NCBI GenBank assembly: GCA_043228905.1
Contig: JBHGNT010000004.1
Span: forward strand, 20,460,001 to 20,524,000
Direction: 5' to 3'
From: Azolla caroliniana
Taxonomy: Eukaryota; Polypodiophyta
DNA: 64,000 nucleotides
In this document: piece after piece, positions 23,930 to 34,601 of the stretch
How the letters are laid out: each line of letters opens with the position of its first letter
Position numbering within the stretch: the first letter of the stretch is position 1
The notes under the pieces: generated by a model
Seen by the model: only the letters and a program-made list of their open reading frames with translations
What the model was told of the DNA's origin: nothing
The model's database searches: none
Made by a program: the position numbers and the translations under genes

Positions 23930-24534
23930 TGTCGTGAAGAAAACCGGCCATAGGCGGAATCAGAGAGAAAGCACATAAACCGGCCCTTACACGGATGGAC
24001 GCGTGACTTGGTATTTTGTGCACGAATTGGTGGAGAAAAAACTAAGCCGCATGCATGTATTAGGGGGGGGATTGTGCGTATCCCGGCTAGAGGGACATGG
24101 AATAAAGGGAAGAGGACAAGAGAAAACGGGTATCGCGCGCGAGGAGGAAGGAAGCGTTGCTGCAGAACGGGGGGTCGAGCTCTCTCTCTTCTACTCTAAT
24201 CGTCGCTCTTTGAAAGTGTCGGGAGGTCGTTGCCTCTGCTTCGTGGACAGCCCGTGTGCTTCCAATGGAGTTGCCCCCTTTCCCCTTTTGTTTCTTCGGT
24301 GACTGTCGTCGGTGTGCGTGAGTAGGGTCCCCGTGTCGGGTCCGTCGTCGCCTTGTCGGTTGTAACAGTCGGAGTTTGTAATCTCTTGTCATTATAATTA
24401 AGTGTTACGTTCTATATCTCTTTTTCTCGCTTCTATGTGTCTGTGAATCTCTCTGTCTCTTTGTCTCTCGCTCCTTGGTCCAAGACCCCCGTGGTTCCGC
24501 CCCTTTCTACACGTACGCGCGTAACAACGCGACA
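23930..24534 (+). repeat. Right (3') LTR of Ty3-like element 2
   Basis: 605 bp, TGTCGTGAAG...GCGACA; a few substitutions and small indels against 17721-18332. Confidence 0.93.
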
Positions 24535-27500
24535 TCGGATAATTTGTAGTTTGCCGAAAGTGTCGATCTGACCGGTTTCGCATATGACATGTTGAACCGC
24601 TGAAGCACCTTTGTCACGTACTTATCCTGTGACAGCCACAATTGCTTCATTGACCGATTCCGGATAATATGCATCCCCAACATCTGTCTTGCCGGACCCA
24701 AGTCTTTCATTGAGAAGGTCTGGTTTAGAGCCTTCTTCAGCATCCGTATTTTGGCTTGGTCCCGTCTGACGATCAACATGTCATCCACATACAGAAGGAG
24801 TATTAGGAAGTCGCCTCCTTCGAACTTCTTCACAAACACGTAGTGATCGGCCTGCGTCTTGTGGTACCCTTGATCGGTCATGAAGGAGTCGAACTTCCGG
24901 TACCATTGTCGGGGAGCCTACTTCAATCCGTACAGGCTCTTCTTCAACCGGCATACCAGGTGCTCCTTCCCTTTCTTCACGAATCCTTCCGGTTGTTGCA
25001 TGTAGATCTCCTCTTCGAGATCACCGTGAAGGAATGTCGTCTTCACATCCAGCTGCTCTACCTCGAGGTCCATGCTTGCCGCTATACTCAGCACCGTCCG
25101 GATGGAGGTCATCTTTACTACCGGGGCCAATATCTCGTTGAAGTCCACGCCCTTCTTCTGTTGGAACCCCTTTACCACGATCATGGCTTTGTATCTCGGG
25201 GGGTTGTCGGCATCTCCTGGTTTCAACTTGTATGCCCACGTATTTCGGAGTGCCCGCTTTCCTTTCGGCAACTCCACCAATTCATACGTATGGTTCTCAT
25301 GCAGGGAATCCATCTCATCTTGCATGGCACTTAACCATTTTTTGTTGTGGGTGTCATCCTTCGCTTCTTCGAAGCTTTCCGGTTCTCCCTCATCGGTCAG
25401 CAACACATGCTCTGAATCCGGAAATCTTCGGGGGGCCCTTCTCTCTCTGAGAGGATATCTCCGTCTTTGGCCTTCGGTAACTGGCTCCACTATTTGATCT
25501 TCATCCGAATCCAATTCGGGGTCTTGGCCGGTTCCAGTTTCCGCTTCCTCTACTTCTTCTTCTTCTGGTTCGGTATCCTCACCGTAACTAGCTAGTTCCT
25601 CGAGTGTTAACCGGTCTCTTGCTGGTTGGGTCTGCTCATCGTAGAATCGATCCTTACCAGTCGACTCAGAGTTCATTATCTTCTTCTCTGACTCCCAGTC
25701 GGTGAGCGTCTTGTCCTCCATGAAGATAATATCTTGACTCTGGAATACCTTCTTGTCGACCAGGTCCCACACTCGGTAGCCGAACTCATCGTCGCCGTAA
25801 CCGAGGAATATGCATGGCCAGGTCTTTGGATCCAACTTTCCTCTCCGGTCCTTAGCTACATGCACGTATGCAAGACACTCGAATACCTTTAGATGCCGGT
25901 AGGACACTTCCTTACCAGTCCAGACTCTTTGTGGCGTGTCTCCGTCCAAGGGTGTTGAGGGTGATCTGTTTATCACATACGTCGTTGTCGACAACGCCTC
26001 AGCCCAAAACGTCTTGGGTAGTTTTGCATGCGCTAGCATACTCCGGACCCTCTCCATTATGGTCTGGTTCATCCTCTTGGCCAACCCATTTAGTTCCAAC
26101 GTCTTTGGCACGGTAAATTCGAGTCGAATTCCCTTCGAGCGACAGTACTCCTCGAACTGCCCCCGGTATTCACCTCCGTTATCTGCTCGAACCACCTTCA
26201 GCTTCCGGCCGGTTTCTCTTTCCACTCTCGCGTGGAGCTCTTTGAAGATGGATAGCACCTGATCCTTCGTCTTCAACAGTGTCGCCGACAGCTTCCGGCT
26301 GTGGTCATCTATGAACGTCACGAAGTACTGTGATCATGCATGTGACTTCGTGTCCACTTGACACACATCAGTATGCGCCAACTCCAGTGGTGCATTACGT
26401 CTCATCGGTGGCCTCGATCAGAAGGAGGTCCGGTTTTGTTTACCAGCCAGACAGTCAGTGCACTTCTCCAAGTGCACGTTCTTCACTGGAATGAGGTTGT
26501 TGTCTGCAAGCCTCTTCATCCCCTTCTCGCTCATGTGACACAGCCTCTTGTGCCACAACTCACCGGCAGTGTCGGATGCCACATTCACTTCCTCCGGACA
26601 TAACCGGGCATTCATCAGGTACAATGTGTTTACCTTCCGGGCCCGAGCCACAATCAGGCTCCCTTTAGCTAAACTTCATAACACCGTTCCGGATGCTACC
26701 CCTGTAGCCTTGATCATCTAGCCGACCGGCTGATATTAGGTTCAGACGAACCTCCAGAACGTGTCGGACATCCTTCAACAGCAGCGTGCATCCAGTTGTT
26801 GTTGTTGTCAGCCACACATCTCCTATGCCGACAATTTGGCATGTACCTTCATTCCCCGTTCGGACACAGTCGTGATCACTAGCTAAGTAGGATGAGAAGC
26901 ATTTCCTGTCTGGGGTAAGGTGGAACGACGCTCCGGAGTCGACCACCCAGGTCATCTCGTCGCCAGCAAGGTTTATCTCACTCTCCTCGGTGATGAACAT
27001 CAACTCTTCTTCACTTACAGCGATTGTCGTCGTTCCCTTCCGTTCCCTTCCCCTCCGGTCTTTACCGTTCCAGTCCGGTGTCTGCTTCGAATCGGTACCT
27101 TCGGTTTCCTTGTCTTTCCGAAAATGCCGACAGTTCTTCTGGAAGTGTCCCGGCTTGCCACAATAGAAGCAAGTAGGCCTCCCCCTTGACTTTGATCGTG
27201 TCCCCGACTTTTCCCGATTCTGGGGACTATGGTTCCTGTGTCTTCCACATTCCGATTCGGTAAGGAGCGCTTTGGAGTCGGAGCTCGTATCCTTATCTTT
27301 CCGACGCGCCTCCTCATCTAGCAAGCTCGACTTCACTCTTGCTAGGGATAATCGTTTCCCTTCCGGCCTGGCGTTGCCCAAAGTGACAACCAACGTCTCC
27401 CAGCTATCTGGGAGGGAACCGAGCAAGAGTAGCGCTAGTACCTCATCGGCGAGAGGTACTTCCAATGATGTTGCCTGGTGGATTAGCCCCTGGAAGGCAT

Positions 27501-27864
27501 TCATATGCTCCGCCATGTTGGAGCCATCTTGGTACAGGAGTCTTACTAGCTTCCGTAATATCGAAACCTGATTAACAACATTTTTGTTTTGAAACATAAT
27601 GTCGATCTTCTCCCAGAGCTCATGAGCCTTGCTCTCTTCATTGAAGTTGTTGTATAGGCTCATGTCGATGAAGCACCGTATGTAGGCCGTTGTTTTCATG
27701 TGCATCACCTCCCATATCGTGGCGTCGATTTTGTCTGGTCTCTTGTCCCCGAACTGAACCGGCAACCAAAGATCTTTAACCACGAGCATGTCCCTCATCT
27801 TTGACTTCCACACCGAATAGTTGGAGCCGGTGAGCTTCAACATACCTCCCAACGAATCGTCCAT
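24535..27864 (-). pseudogene. Copia B gag-protease-integrase-RT (first half of split pol)
   Basis: Starts at ATG 27864, 16 bases past the primer site. Gag reads MDDSLGGMLKLTGSNYSVWK; CCHC knuckle CFYCGKPGHFQKNC (about 27180-27140); protease WVVDSGASFHLTPD (about 26955-26915). A stop at 26665-26667 ends the first frame of 399 codons. Pre-integrase HKRLCHMSEKGMKRL and CTDCLAGKQ follow, then the integrase core DDHSRKLSATLLKTK, VVRADNGGEYRG, ending in a chromodomain-free linker YPLRERRAPRRF, then RT with VKGFQQKKGVDFNEI, QLDVKTTFLHGDLEEEIYMQ and LLYVDDMLIV. In the integrase, the third catalytic position reads LELNGLAKRMN where E-Q-N-G-V-A-E-R is usual, so its Glu is replaced by Lys. The RT is cut at 24535 by element 2. 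Frame breaks near 26330-26420 and 24915. Confidence 0.87.
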
Positions 27865-27879
27865 TTTCTGTGTCGTTTC

Positions 27880-27891
27880 GCTCTGATACCA
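27880..27891 (-). promoter_or_regulatory. Primer-binding site of copia B (initiator Met tRNA)
   Basis: Minus-strand TGGTATCAGAGC, the canonical plant copia site, three bases inside the 5' LTR. Confidence 0.9.
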
Positions 27892-27894
27892 CTT

Positions 27895-28633
27895 TGACAG
27901 GAACTACACGCTCCCTATGCGCAACACTCGGCCACAACCGAGCTTAGAATCATACACAAAAAAACGGGGAATGAAAGGCACGACACAGTGAAGAGAAGAG
28001 TACACAGGATGTTTACGTGGAAAACCCAAACTAGGGAAAAACCACAACAGCCCACAGGCTGCAAACTATCACTATGTCAGAATGTACAAATGGTAAAGCA
28101 CCGAATCAACAACCTCGAGCTTTCTATCTTCGCCACAGGCGGCGGTTACAACAGAGGCAACGACCTCTTCCTCTCTCTCTCTCTCTCTATACACAGTTGC
28201 GCGCTCTAATCTTGCGCCAACAAGAATGACAACAACATTACTCCAAACATAAAGTTTTCCCTAAGTCATCTTTATACTAATATGACTTTTCGGCTATTTA
28301 CAAATATAGCCCCGATGGACTCTCAAGAACATATTTACGAATATGTCCCTTCATCCAGTGAGCACTCCTCATCGGGCCTGCATCATCTGGTGTCATCCGG
28401 TTCTCACCGGGTCTCCACCATCCAGCTCTTGCCGGGTACTCGTCATCCGGTTCTCACCGGGCCTTCACCATCCGGCTCTTGTCGGGAACTCGTCATCCGG
28501 TTCTCACCGGACCGGGTCTTCCGTAGCCGCGTACTCCACATTCGGTTTCGGCCTCCGCCTATCGGCCTCGGCCGAGTTTGCTCATCAGTACTGTTATTCT
28601 CATTTTCCATCCGGAGGGACCTGTTTCCTAACA
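27895..28633 (-). repeat. 5' LTR of copia B (right copy)
   Basis: 739 bp, TGACAGG...CCTAACA on the + strand; pairs with 16252-16985. Confidence 0.92.
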
Positions 28634-29988
28634 GTTGCGACAATCTCTCGGATCTGCGAGGGATGACTGGACTAGTCACATCGGGTATAGGTGTCGGATG
28701 GTCGGAAGCCGAGCCACTCGGTTGTGCTGAATCGGTGGATTCAGTGCGGGAGGTGTCGGTTAACCGGGAAACCGATCTCGTGTTGTGGGTTGGGCCTTCA
28801 TGAAGGGTTGGCACTTTGGAGAATATTACCCTTCGGACTTCAATAGGCCTTTCAGCCGTTTTATGCATAGCTGACTCGTTGAACACGACGTCTGAACTTT
28901 AGACGATTTTTCTGTGCTCGGGGTCCCAGAGTCAATATTCGATCTCGCCGTTGGGTCCATATCCAAGGAAAACACATTTCCTTGATCTTGGTTAGAGTTT
29001 TCGGCGGTCGTCTTTCGGTATGAGGGCATACGCCTCACAACCGAAGATCCTCAGCTTGTCATAATTCGGCTTACTGCGGGTCCATGTTTCCTGAGGTATT
29101 TGAAGTCCTAGAGGTCTACTTGGCGACATATTGATTATGTGTACTGCCGTAAGTAGAGCCTCAGCCCAGAAGCCATCCGACAGTCCGGAGTGTTGGAGCA
29201 TGGATACTATGCGTTCTTGAATCGTCCGATTCTTGAATCATCTGATTCAATTCCGTTCTGCTCCGGGCTATAGGGTGCTGTATATTCACGTCGAATGCCA
29301 CATTCCCGGCAAAATTTGACGAATTCTTCAGACTTGAATTCTCCTCTGTTGTCGGTTCGGAGACATTTCAGTTTCCGACCGGTCTGATTTTCAACCATTG
29401 CAAGCCATTCGGAGAAGATCGAGAACACCAAATCTTTGGTTCTGATGAGGTAAGCCCACACCTTCCGAGTCGAGTCGTCAATAAAACTAATGAAATACGA
29501 AGCACCGCCGAGAGATTGATGTGGCATCGGACCATAGATGTCCGAGTGGACCAAATCGAGGGGACTCGATTCTCTTGGTGCTGATGTCGGGTGTGATGCG
29601 GCTACTTGTTTGTCGTACTAGCAATGCTCACAAAATTGGTGATCCGAGAAGGAGAGTTTGGGGATATAACCGGCTCTAGATAGGTGCGTTATGTCGGCCT
29701 TGCTGAGGTGTCCAAGTTGTCCGTGCCATAACGATTGCACGGGGATATCAACCAAAAATAAGTCACCCTCTTTGAGTGTGACATATAAAGGGTACAAAGA
29801 GTGTACCTTTGGTCCTCGAGCAAGCAGGAGGTTCCCTTTGTGGAGTGTCCACCCTCCTGATGAGAACCTGACACGGATGCCGGCTTCATCAAGTTGTCCG
29901 ACTGAGATCAAGGGTCTTGAAAGCTCAAGAACGTGTTGGACGTTGTGTAGTACGAGTGTAGAGCCACCCGGAAGGTTGAGCTCTACGG
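28634..29988 (-). pseudogene. Copia A late protease, pre-integrase, integrase and linker
   Basis: Minus strand from 29988: VELNLPGGSTLVLHNVQHVL, LISVGQLDEAGIRVRFSSGG, then pre-integrase LWHGQLGHLSKADI ... FCEHC, integrase core SDIYGPMPHQSLGGASYFI, SFIDDSTRKVWAYLI, CLRTDNRGEFKSEEF and YSPEQNGIE, then GFWAEALLTAVHIINMSPS and a Ser/Thr-rich linker ending RRSERLSQ at copia B. Frameshifts near 29205 and 29000 and stops near 29555-29620 break it. D, D and E of the integrase can be read. Confidence 0.8.
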
Positions 29989-30506
29989 TGTCGCGTTGTT
30001 ATGCGAGTGCGTGTAGAAGGGGCGGGACCACGAGGGTCTTGGACTAGGGAGTAGAGGAGAAAGAATAATATATGTTTTGGAAGCTTAGTTCAAGAGGAGA
30101 AGAAGAAAGAATAAGATCATGACATAGAAGGAGAGATCGACCAATGTAAGATGCTCAACAAGTTATATTAAAACAAACGAATGATTACAACCATGGTGGC
30201 CGCATGGGCCGCACCAAACGACTATGAGAAAACCCTAACCGAGGATGAATAACGAAACCCTAACCCCAAAACGGTAAGAACTCTAGACTAAGTGGTATAC
30301 CTTTCATACGCAAAATAGGCAACCCCTTCATAAGTGACCCCTCCCTTCCTTTTATAGCCCAAGGAGGGAGGGACCTTACAATGTGGGATAAAATTTCCCC
30401 TCTTATTTCTATACACCATTTCCTAGTATACGTGTGCACATGTTGCACACCACCGACTTGCCCTTTCCACCCCGGTTTCCGCCTATGGACAAAAATCTTC
30501 ACGACA
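29989..30506 (-). repeat. Solo LTR of the Ty3-like element 2 family, inside copia A
   Basis: 518 bp, minus orientation. Minus-strand start TGTCGTGAAGA and ...CATAGGCGGAA, end CGCATAACAACGCGACA match the element 2 LTR. Flanked by ACGG on both sides (29985-29988 and 30507-30510), a 4-bp target duplication; the copia A protein reads through once it is removed (KIGIGTVELNLPGG). Left by LTR-LTR recombination of a full element. Confidence 0.88.
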
Positions 30507-30510
30507 ACGG

Positions 30511-31624
30511 TGCCGATTCCGATTTTGGCATAGTGTTGTGAGTTCCTGACTCGAGCTGTGTCGGAGTGCCGGTCCGAGTATTGCCGAAACTAAGATCGGT
30601 GAGGTGTCACATGATACGATGTGCCCGAGTCCAAGAGCCATGTGCTCGATTCCTCGGTCGTAAGCAGAACTTCTGATTCGACTAGGTTCTCTATGGACAA
30701 TATGTTTGGGTCGGTCGTCAAAATTTCAGCTGAAGAGCTGATGTAGTTGATCTCCTCATGCTGGCTACTATTCTTATCCACTCTCTGAGCTTTGTCGGTT
30801 TTTGCTTTGAGTGCCCGGTAGTCGGCTTTGATGTGTCTCGGTTTCTTGTAGTAGTTGTAGATTCGGTTGTCCCGGGACTTGCTCCAGCTTCGCTGATTGT
30901 TCAGCAATCGAGAAGAACTTCTTCCCCGGTTGTTCAATCGGTCGGTTGAACCTTGTACTACGTAAGCTTCATCTGTCGAGTCTTTGGCGAAAGACTTTCT
31001 CCAAGCTGCTTTAGTTAGGATTGCGCTCGTGACTTCAGAGTACTTAACGACAGTTGTTGAAGCATTGCACACGGTTGTAACAAAAGTTTCCCATGAAGAG
31101 GGGAGACTACTCATGAGTATCATTGCTCTGAGTTCATCCTCAATTGTCGTCCCCTGAGACGAGATTTGGGAGCTTATGCTTTCGTACTCGTTGAGGTGTG
31201 CCTGAACCGAATCGGATTCTTTCATCCGCAAGTTGTGGAGGCGCTAGATCAGATACATCTTTGTTGCAACGACCTTCTTTTCATAGGTTTCCGATAGTGT
31301 TTTCCAAAGTTCAAAAGCTATCGTGCATGATTGCATTGTGAAGTACACTAACTCCGACAAGTGCATCCGAATTGTGGCGCGGACGATTCTGTCCAGCTTT
31401 AGCCACTCGTTTGCCTTGTATGCTTCTGGAGGATTTTCATTCTCAATCGGGTCTATCTGACCCTTGATTATGAGATAGTCCTGCATTTGTTCCTTCCAAA
31501 AGTTGAAGTTTGAACCATCGAACCTCCTTAGACTCATCTCCGATGAGCCGGATGTTGATGCTTGCTTCGGTTTCGGTTGGTAAGACTTGGTTCGGAGTTG
31601 ACTATGAACCTTAGTGGGGTGCAA
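30511..31624 (-). pseudogene. Copia A gag and protease
   Basis: Minus strand: gag from about 31537 (MSLRRFDGSNFNFWKEQMQD), through QIDPIENENPPEAYKANEWL, a stop at 31244-31246, then ESDSVQAHLNEYESISSQIS and SLPSSWETFVTTVCNAS. The knuckle reads YNYYKKPRHIKADY, with the three Cys positions changed to Tyr. Protease site STWLLDSGTSYHVTPHRS at about 30645-30592. A protein frame upstream of 31537 is leader sequence after the primer site. Decayed. Confidence 0.8.
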
Positions 31625-32213
31625 CCGGTCGGCTCACCCGATATCGTTCTAGTTGGTTTTGAACCCGAGTCGGTTTGGTTTCAGATACTTGTTGCTGAAC
31701 TTGCTCGTAGTGACTCCGGTAACTTGAGGGACAGAACCGGCTGGTCTTCTCGAATGTTGCCGAGTCAGAGTGAGCCCGGTTAATACCAATTACAAGAAAC
31801 CGATTGTTTGGGCCGATTCTGCTTCGGATGACCGCAACGATGAGAGGGACGGATCCAACTGATCCTCCCGAATGTCGATCAGCCGAGTGAAACACGAATT
31901 TGGTTATTGCCAGGAGACCAATTTGCAACAGGTGGTTGCAACAATCGGGTGAATAGCGTCCGGTGACATATTCGTATGTCGTTTAACCGAATGAAGCACG
32001 ATTGGGTCGGGTGTTGCACAAGGAGCTCGCCTCAAGTGGTTACAATCACAGGAACAGAGTACAACCGGCTAGCTTACTCCAATTAGTGATTTAACATAGT
32101 GAGATGCAAGCTTCTTGTTTGTCTTCTCTCTTCTCTGTTCTTCAAGAAGTTACAAAAAAACAAAATGTTGTTGTGTACGATGACGACCAGCAACAGGTTG
32201 AAGAACCTCCAAC

Positions 32214-32225
32214 GCTCTGATACCA
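32214..32225 (-). promoter_or_regulatory. Primer-binding site of copia A (initiator Met tRNA)
   Basis: Minus-strand TGGTATCAGAGC two bases inside the 5' LTR. Confidence 0.9.
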
Positions 32226-32227
32226 AA

Positions 32228-32560
32228 TGTTGGGAACAAGGTCGTCAGTGTGGAAGAACAAACAACATTTTTTGATATTGAAGAACCTATGTATGAGAAT
32301 GAACAAGATACATACATAGAGAGAGAGAGAGAGAGAGAGAGTAAGAGAGAGTAAGAGATAGGCACAAAGAAGACGTTTTATTTCTTAATAGCAACAGTTA
32401 CAAATGACAACAACAAAACCACTCACTAAAGGTTACAAAGTCACTTTATATAGTGACTATCTTAGGGCAACTGCCCTTTATGCTATTTACAGAAATAGCC
32501 CAAACTTGGGTTGTCCAAAAGGACAGTGTGAATACGGCCATTATACACTCGTATTCGACA
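32228..32560 (-). repeat. 5' LTR of copia A (right copy)
   Basis: 333 bp; TGTTGGGAAC...TTCGACA on the + strand, containing an (AG)n tract absent from the left copy. Confidence 0.9.
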
Positions 32561-33070
32561 ATCCTGAAAGACCTTTAGGCAATGCGCTTTCCATACATAC
32601 CACAGGGCGAAGCTTGCGATCAACATCCAAATGTCCGAGAGCCTAGGGGATGCGGACTGCAAGCCTCTCTCAAATCGAATCTTGGTTATTTTGCCTCTTA
32701 TGCATACGTAGCCTCAACTATCCACATTGAGGGCGTCCATCCACCTATCAACGGAGTGATCAAGCCATGCCGCAACACTCCACGATGTTGTTCCTTCCAC
32801 TTCACATGCCGCAAGGAGGCGAGTCACTCTATCCCATACCTTCTGAGCTTGAGGGAAATCCCACAAACAATGCCTCAGAGTCTCAGCCTAACATGCCACC
32901 ACGTTTACCTAGCCATTCGCCAATGGGAACCACATTATGACCGATTTGCCACCAAAAAAACTTTATCTTTTCTGGATGTTGTGGGATTGCCCTCAAGCTC
33001 AGAAGGTATGGGATAGAGTGACTCGCCTCCTTGCAACATGTGAAGTGGAAGGAACAACATCGTGAAATGA
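32561..33070 (-). pseudogene. LINE fragment with RT zinc-binding domain, other half of the copia A target
   Basis: Minus strand: KIKFFWWQIGHNVVPIGEWL (about 32965-32905), then AETLRHCLWDFPQAQKVWDR and VTRLLAACEVEGTTSWSVAA (about 32890-32770), then FALWYVWKAHCLKVFQD up to 32561. The HCLW-x3-QAQ-x-VW pattern is that of the zinc-binding region behind LINE reverse transcriptases. Stops and frameshifts are present. The outer part (32970-33063) is an inverted repeat of 32784-32863. Confidence 0.6.
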
Positions 33071-34055
33071 CCTGGTGTTGTCTGCTTTACTATCACTTAG
33101 ACATACCCATGTAAAGATCAATTGCGTCATATGGTTTCATGATCTGGCCTTTTTGAAAATAATTAATCATTAAGGTATTGGCATGGTGGTGAAGCTTGTA
33201 CTTCTATAAGCTCAATTAATGGGGTTGAGTTTGAGATAAGAGACATTAATAGCTTATTCCTAGGACATAATTCCACTTGCTCATTTTCCATTACCTACTA
33301 CTCAAAAACAATAGGAAAACTTAAAAGAATTGTGTAGAAAATGAACAAGTGGAACCATGTCGTAGGAGTAAACTATTAATCTTTTGTAAATCCATTGTAA
33401 ATGAGTTATAATTCATGTAATATTGGGAAGGCCACTAGTAATAGTTAACAAGATATAATGCTCACAACAACATGATGCGGGACACTCACAAAAGAGAGAG
33501 GAAGCAAAAGACAAATCACAATTGAAACATCGAGTTACTTGTACTAAATAAATCAAGACCTATATTTGAAACTATGTACATTCAAGTCATTTTCACACAA
33601 AAGCACATTGGCTTTTCTCCATGTATCATTATTATTATTAACCTTTTCAAACAAATACTTTGAAGCCAAAATTTATAAACAATGTAGGATATCTTTAGTG
33701 AGGCAACACGAATAAATAAATAAGGAGAACCTTTTCTCATACATATATAGGCTATTGGAGCTGTCATGTGCCCCCCATTGTGTGTGAGATAGGTTATGGA
33801 ATTGACATGCGAATGTCATGAAAGGGAGTATTTTGATCCTTCACCCGAAGCCTTTACGAAAAGATTCGGATACTTGAATACGTAATTTGCTGCTTTCCAA
33901 AAACATAGGAAGAGGAAACGAGTGCATGATATTAAACTTATGAAGTGCATAGAACTAATTAGTGAGCGGATAGGGGGCAATTAGAATTTAAGATGTGAGT
34001 TCGGGAGCAAAATGTGATGGAGTAAAAAAAAAGAAACAAACTAAACACTTTGGAC
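33071..34055. other. Intergenic stretch with a foldback element, no gene seen
   Basis: Contains the inverted repeat at 33244-33385 (listed separately). The rest is AT-rich without recognisable coding or RNA features. Confidence 0.5.
33244..33385. repeat. Foldback / MITE-like inverted repeat
   Basis: Left arm from about 33246 (ATTAATAGCTTATTCCTAGG, then ACATAATTCCACTTGCTCAT) pairs with the reverse complement of the right arm ending at about 33384 (ATTAATAGTTTACTCCTACG, then ACATGGTTCCACTTGTTCAT). Arms of about 45 bp, internal spacer of about 45 bp. No clear target duplication. Confidence 0.6.
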
Positions 34056-34060
34056 GGGCA

Positions 34061-34360
34061 AGCAAGCTTGCCGTTAGGGCTTCTTTTGCCGAAGGTTAGA
34101 GGCAATTAAGAAACTAATCATAAGTGATTAAGAATAACAAGAGTGAAACTGTGGGCAATAATGGACAGGCAAGCAAGCGTGGTCCTCCGTTAGGGCTGAA
34201 GGAAATTAAGAAACTAATCATAAGTGATTAAGACTAACAAGAGTGAAACTGTGGGCAATAATGGACAGGCAAGCAAGCGCGGTCCTCCGTTAGGGCTGAA
34301 GGCAATTAAGAAACTAATCATAAGTGATTAAGACTAACAAGAGGGAAAATGAAGGACAAA
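34061..34360. repeat. Three tandem 100-bp repeats upstream of the CLPTM1-like gene
   Basis: The marker AATTAAGAAACTAATCATAA recurs at 34104, 34204 and 34304, giving a 100-bp period. Units contain GGCAAGCAAGC, CCGTTAGGGC and AAGTGATTAAGA. Copies 2 and 3 are nearly identical, copy 1 diverged. They end about 240 bp before the start codon. Confidence 0.9.
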
Positions 34361-34479
34361 ACTGCATAATAAGAGATAAAGATAAATAAAATTACCAATG
34401 ATAATATTACTATATCAAAAAGCAAGGATAATGAATGGGTAGACTTTAGAGAATATTCTCAATTTCTTTACTTAGGTCT

Positions 34480-34601
34480 TCTTCTTCTTCTTCTTCTTCA
34501 CACAGAAACAGACACACAGAAACAGACAGACAGACAGATAGAGTGACAGTCACAGTCGCAGTCTCGCTCTGATCTGAGAGCTCTGATCTGAGATATCTGT
34601 G
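34480..34601 (+). promoter_or_regulatory. Pyrimidine-rich 5' leader of the CLPTM1-like gene
   Basis: (CTT)n at about 34479-34499, then ACAGACAG-type repeats and a CTCTGATCTGAGA duplication directly before ATG 34602. CT-rich leaders are common in plant genes. No clear TATA box; the ATG has G at +4 and sits in TGTGATGGCA. Confidence 0.4.

Larger units (their letters stand above)
17721..24534 (+). mobile_element. Ty3-like LTR retrotransposon, element 2
   Basis: 6.81 kb with LTRs 17721-18332 and 23930-24534, both TGTCG...CGACA, primer-binding region after the left LTR and a G-rich purine tract before the right one. Flanks are CCGG (17717-17720) and TCGG (24535-24538); the host copia codon read-through shows that the target was CCGG, so this is a 4-bp duplication with one later C-to-T change. 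GC-rich compared with element 1. Contains gag, protease remnant, RT, RNase H and integrase with several stops and frameshifts. Youngest layer of the nest. Confidence 0.92.
16252..28633 (-). mobile_element. Ty1/copia element B (minus strand), interrupted by Ty3-like element 2
   Basis: LTRs 16252-16985 (3') and 27895-28633 (5'), initiator-Met primer site at 27880-27891, polypurine tract at 16986-16996, and a perfect 5-bp target duplication GTTGC at 16247-16251 and 28634-28638. Without Ty3-like element 2 it is about 5.56 kb. It lies inside the linker between integrase and RT of copia A, so it is younger than A. Confidence 0.93.
14122..32560 (-). mobile_element. Ty1/copia element A (minus strand), interrupted by copia B and a solo LTR
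   Basis: LTRs at 14122-14429 (3') and 32228-32560 (5'), initiator-Met primer site inside the right LTR, polypurine tract inside the left LTR, and target duplication ATCCT at 14117-14121 and 32561-32565. Removing copia B (16252-28633) and the solo LTR (29989-30506) with their duplications leaves about 5.5 kb, a normal copia length. Domain order gag, protease, integrase, RT, RNase H on the minus strand is that of Ty1/copia. Coding frames are broken. Confidence 0.92.
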
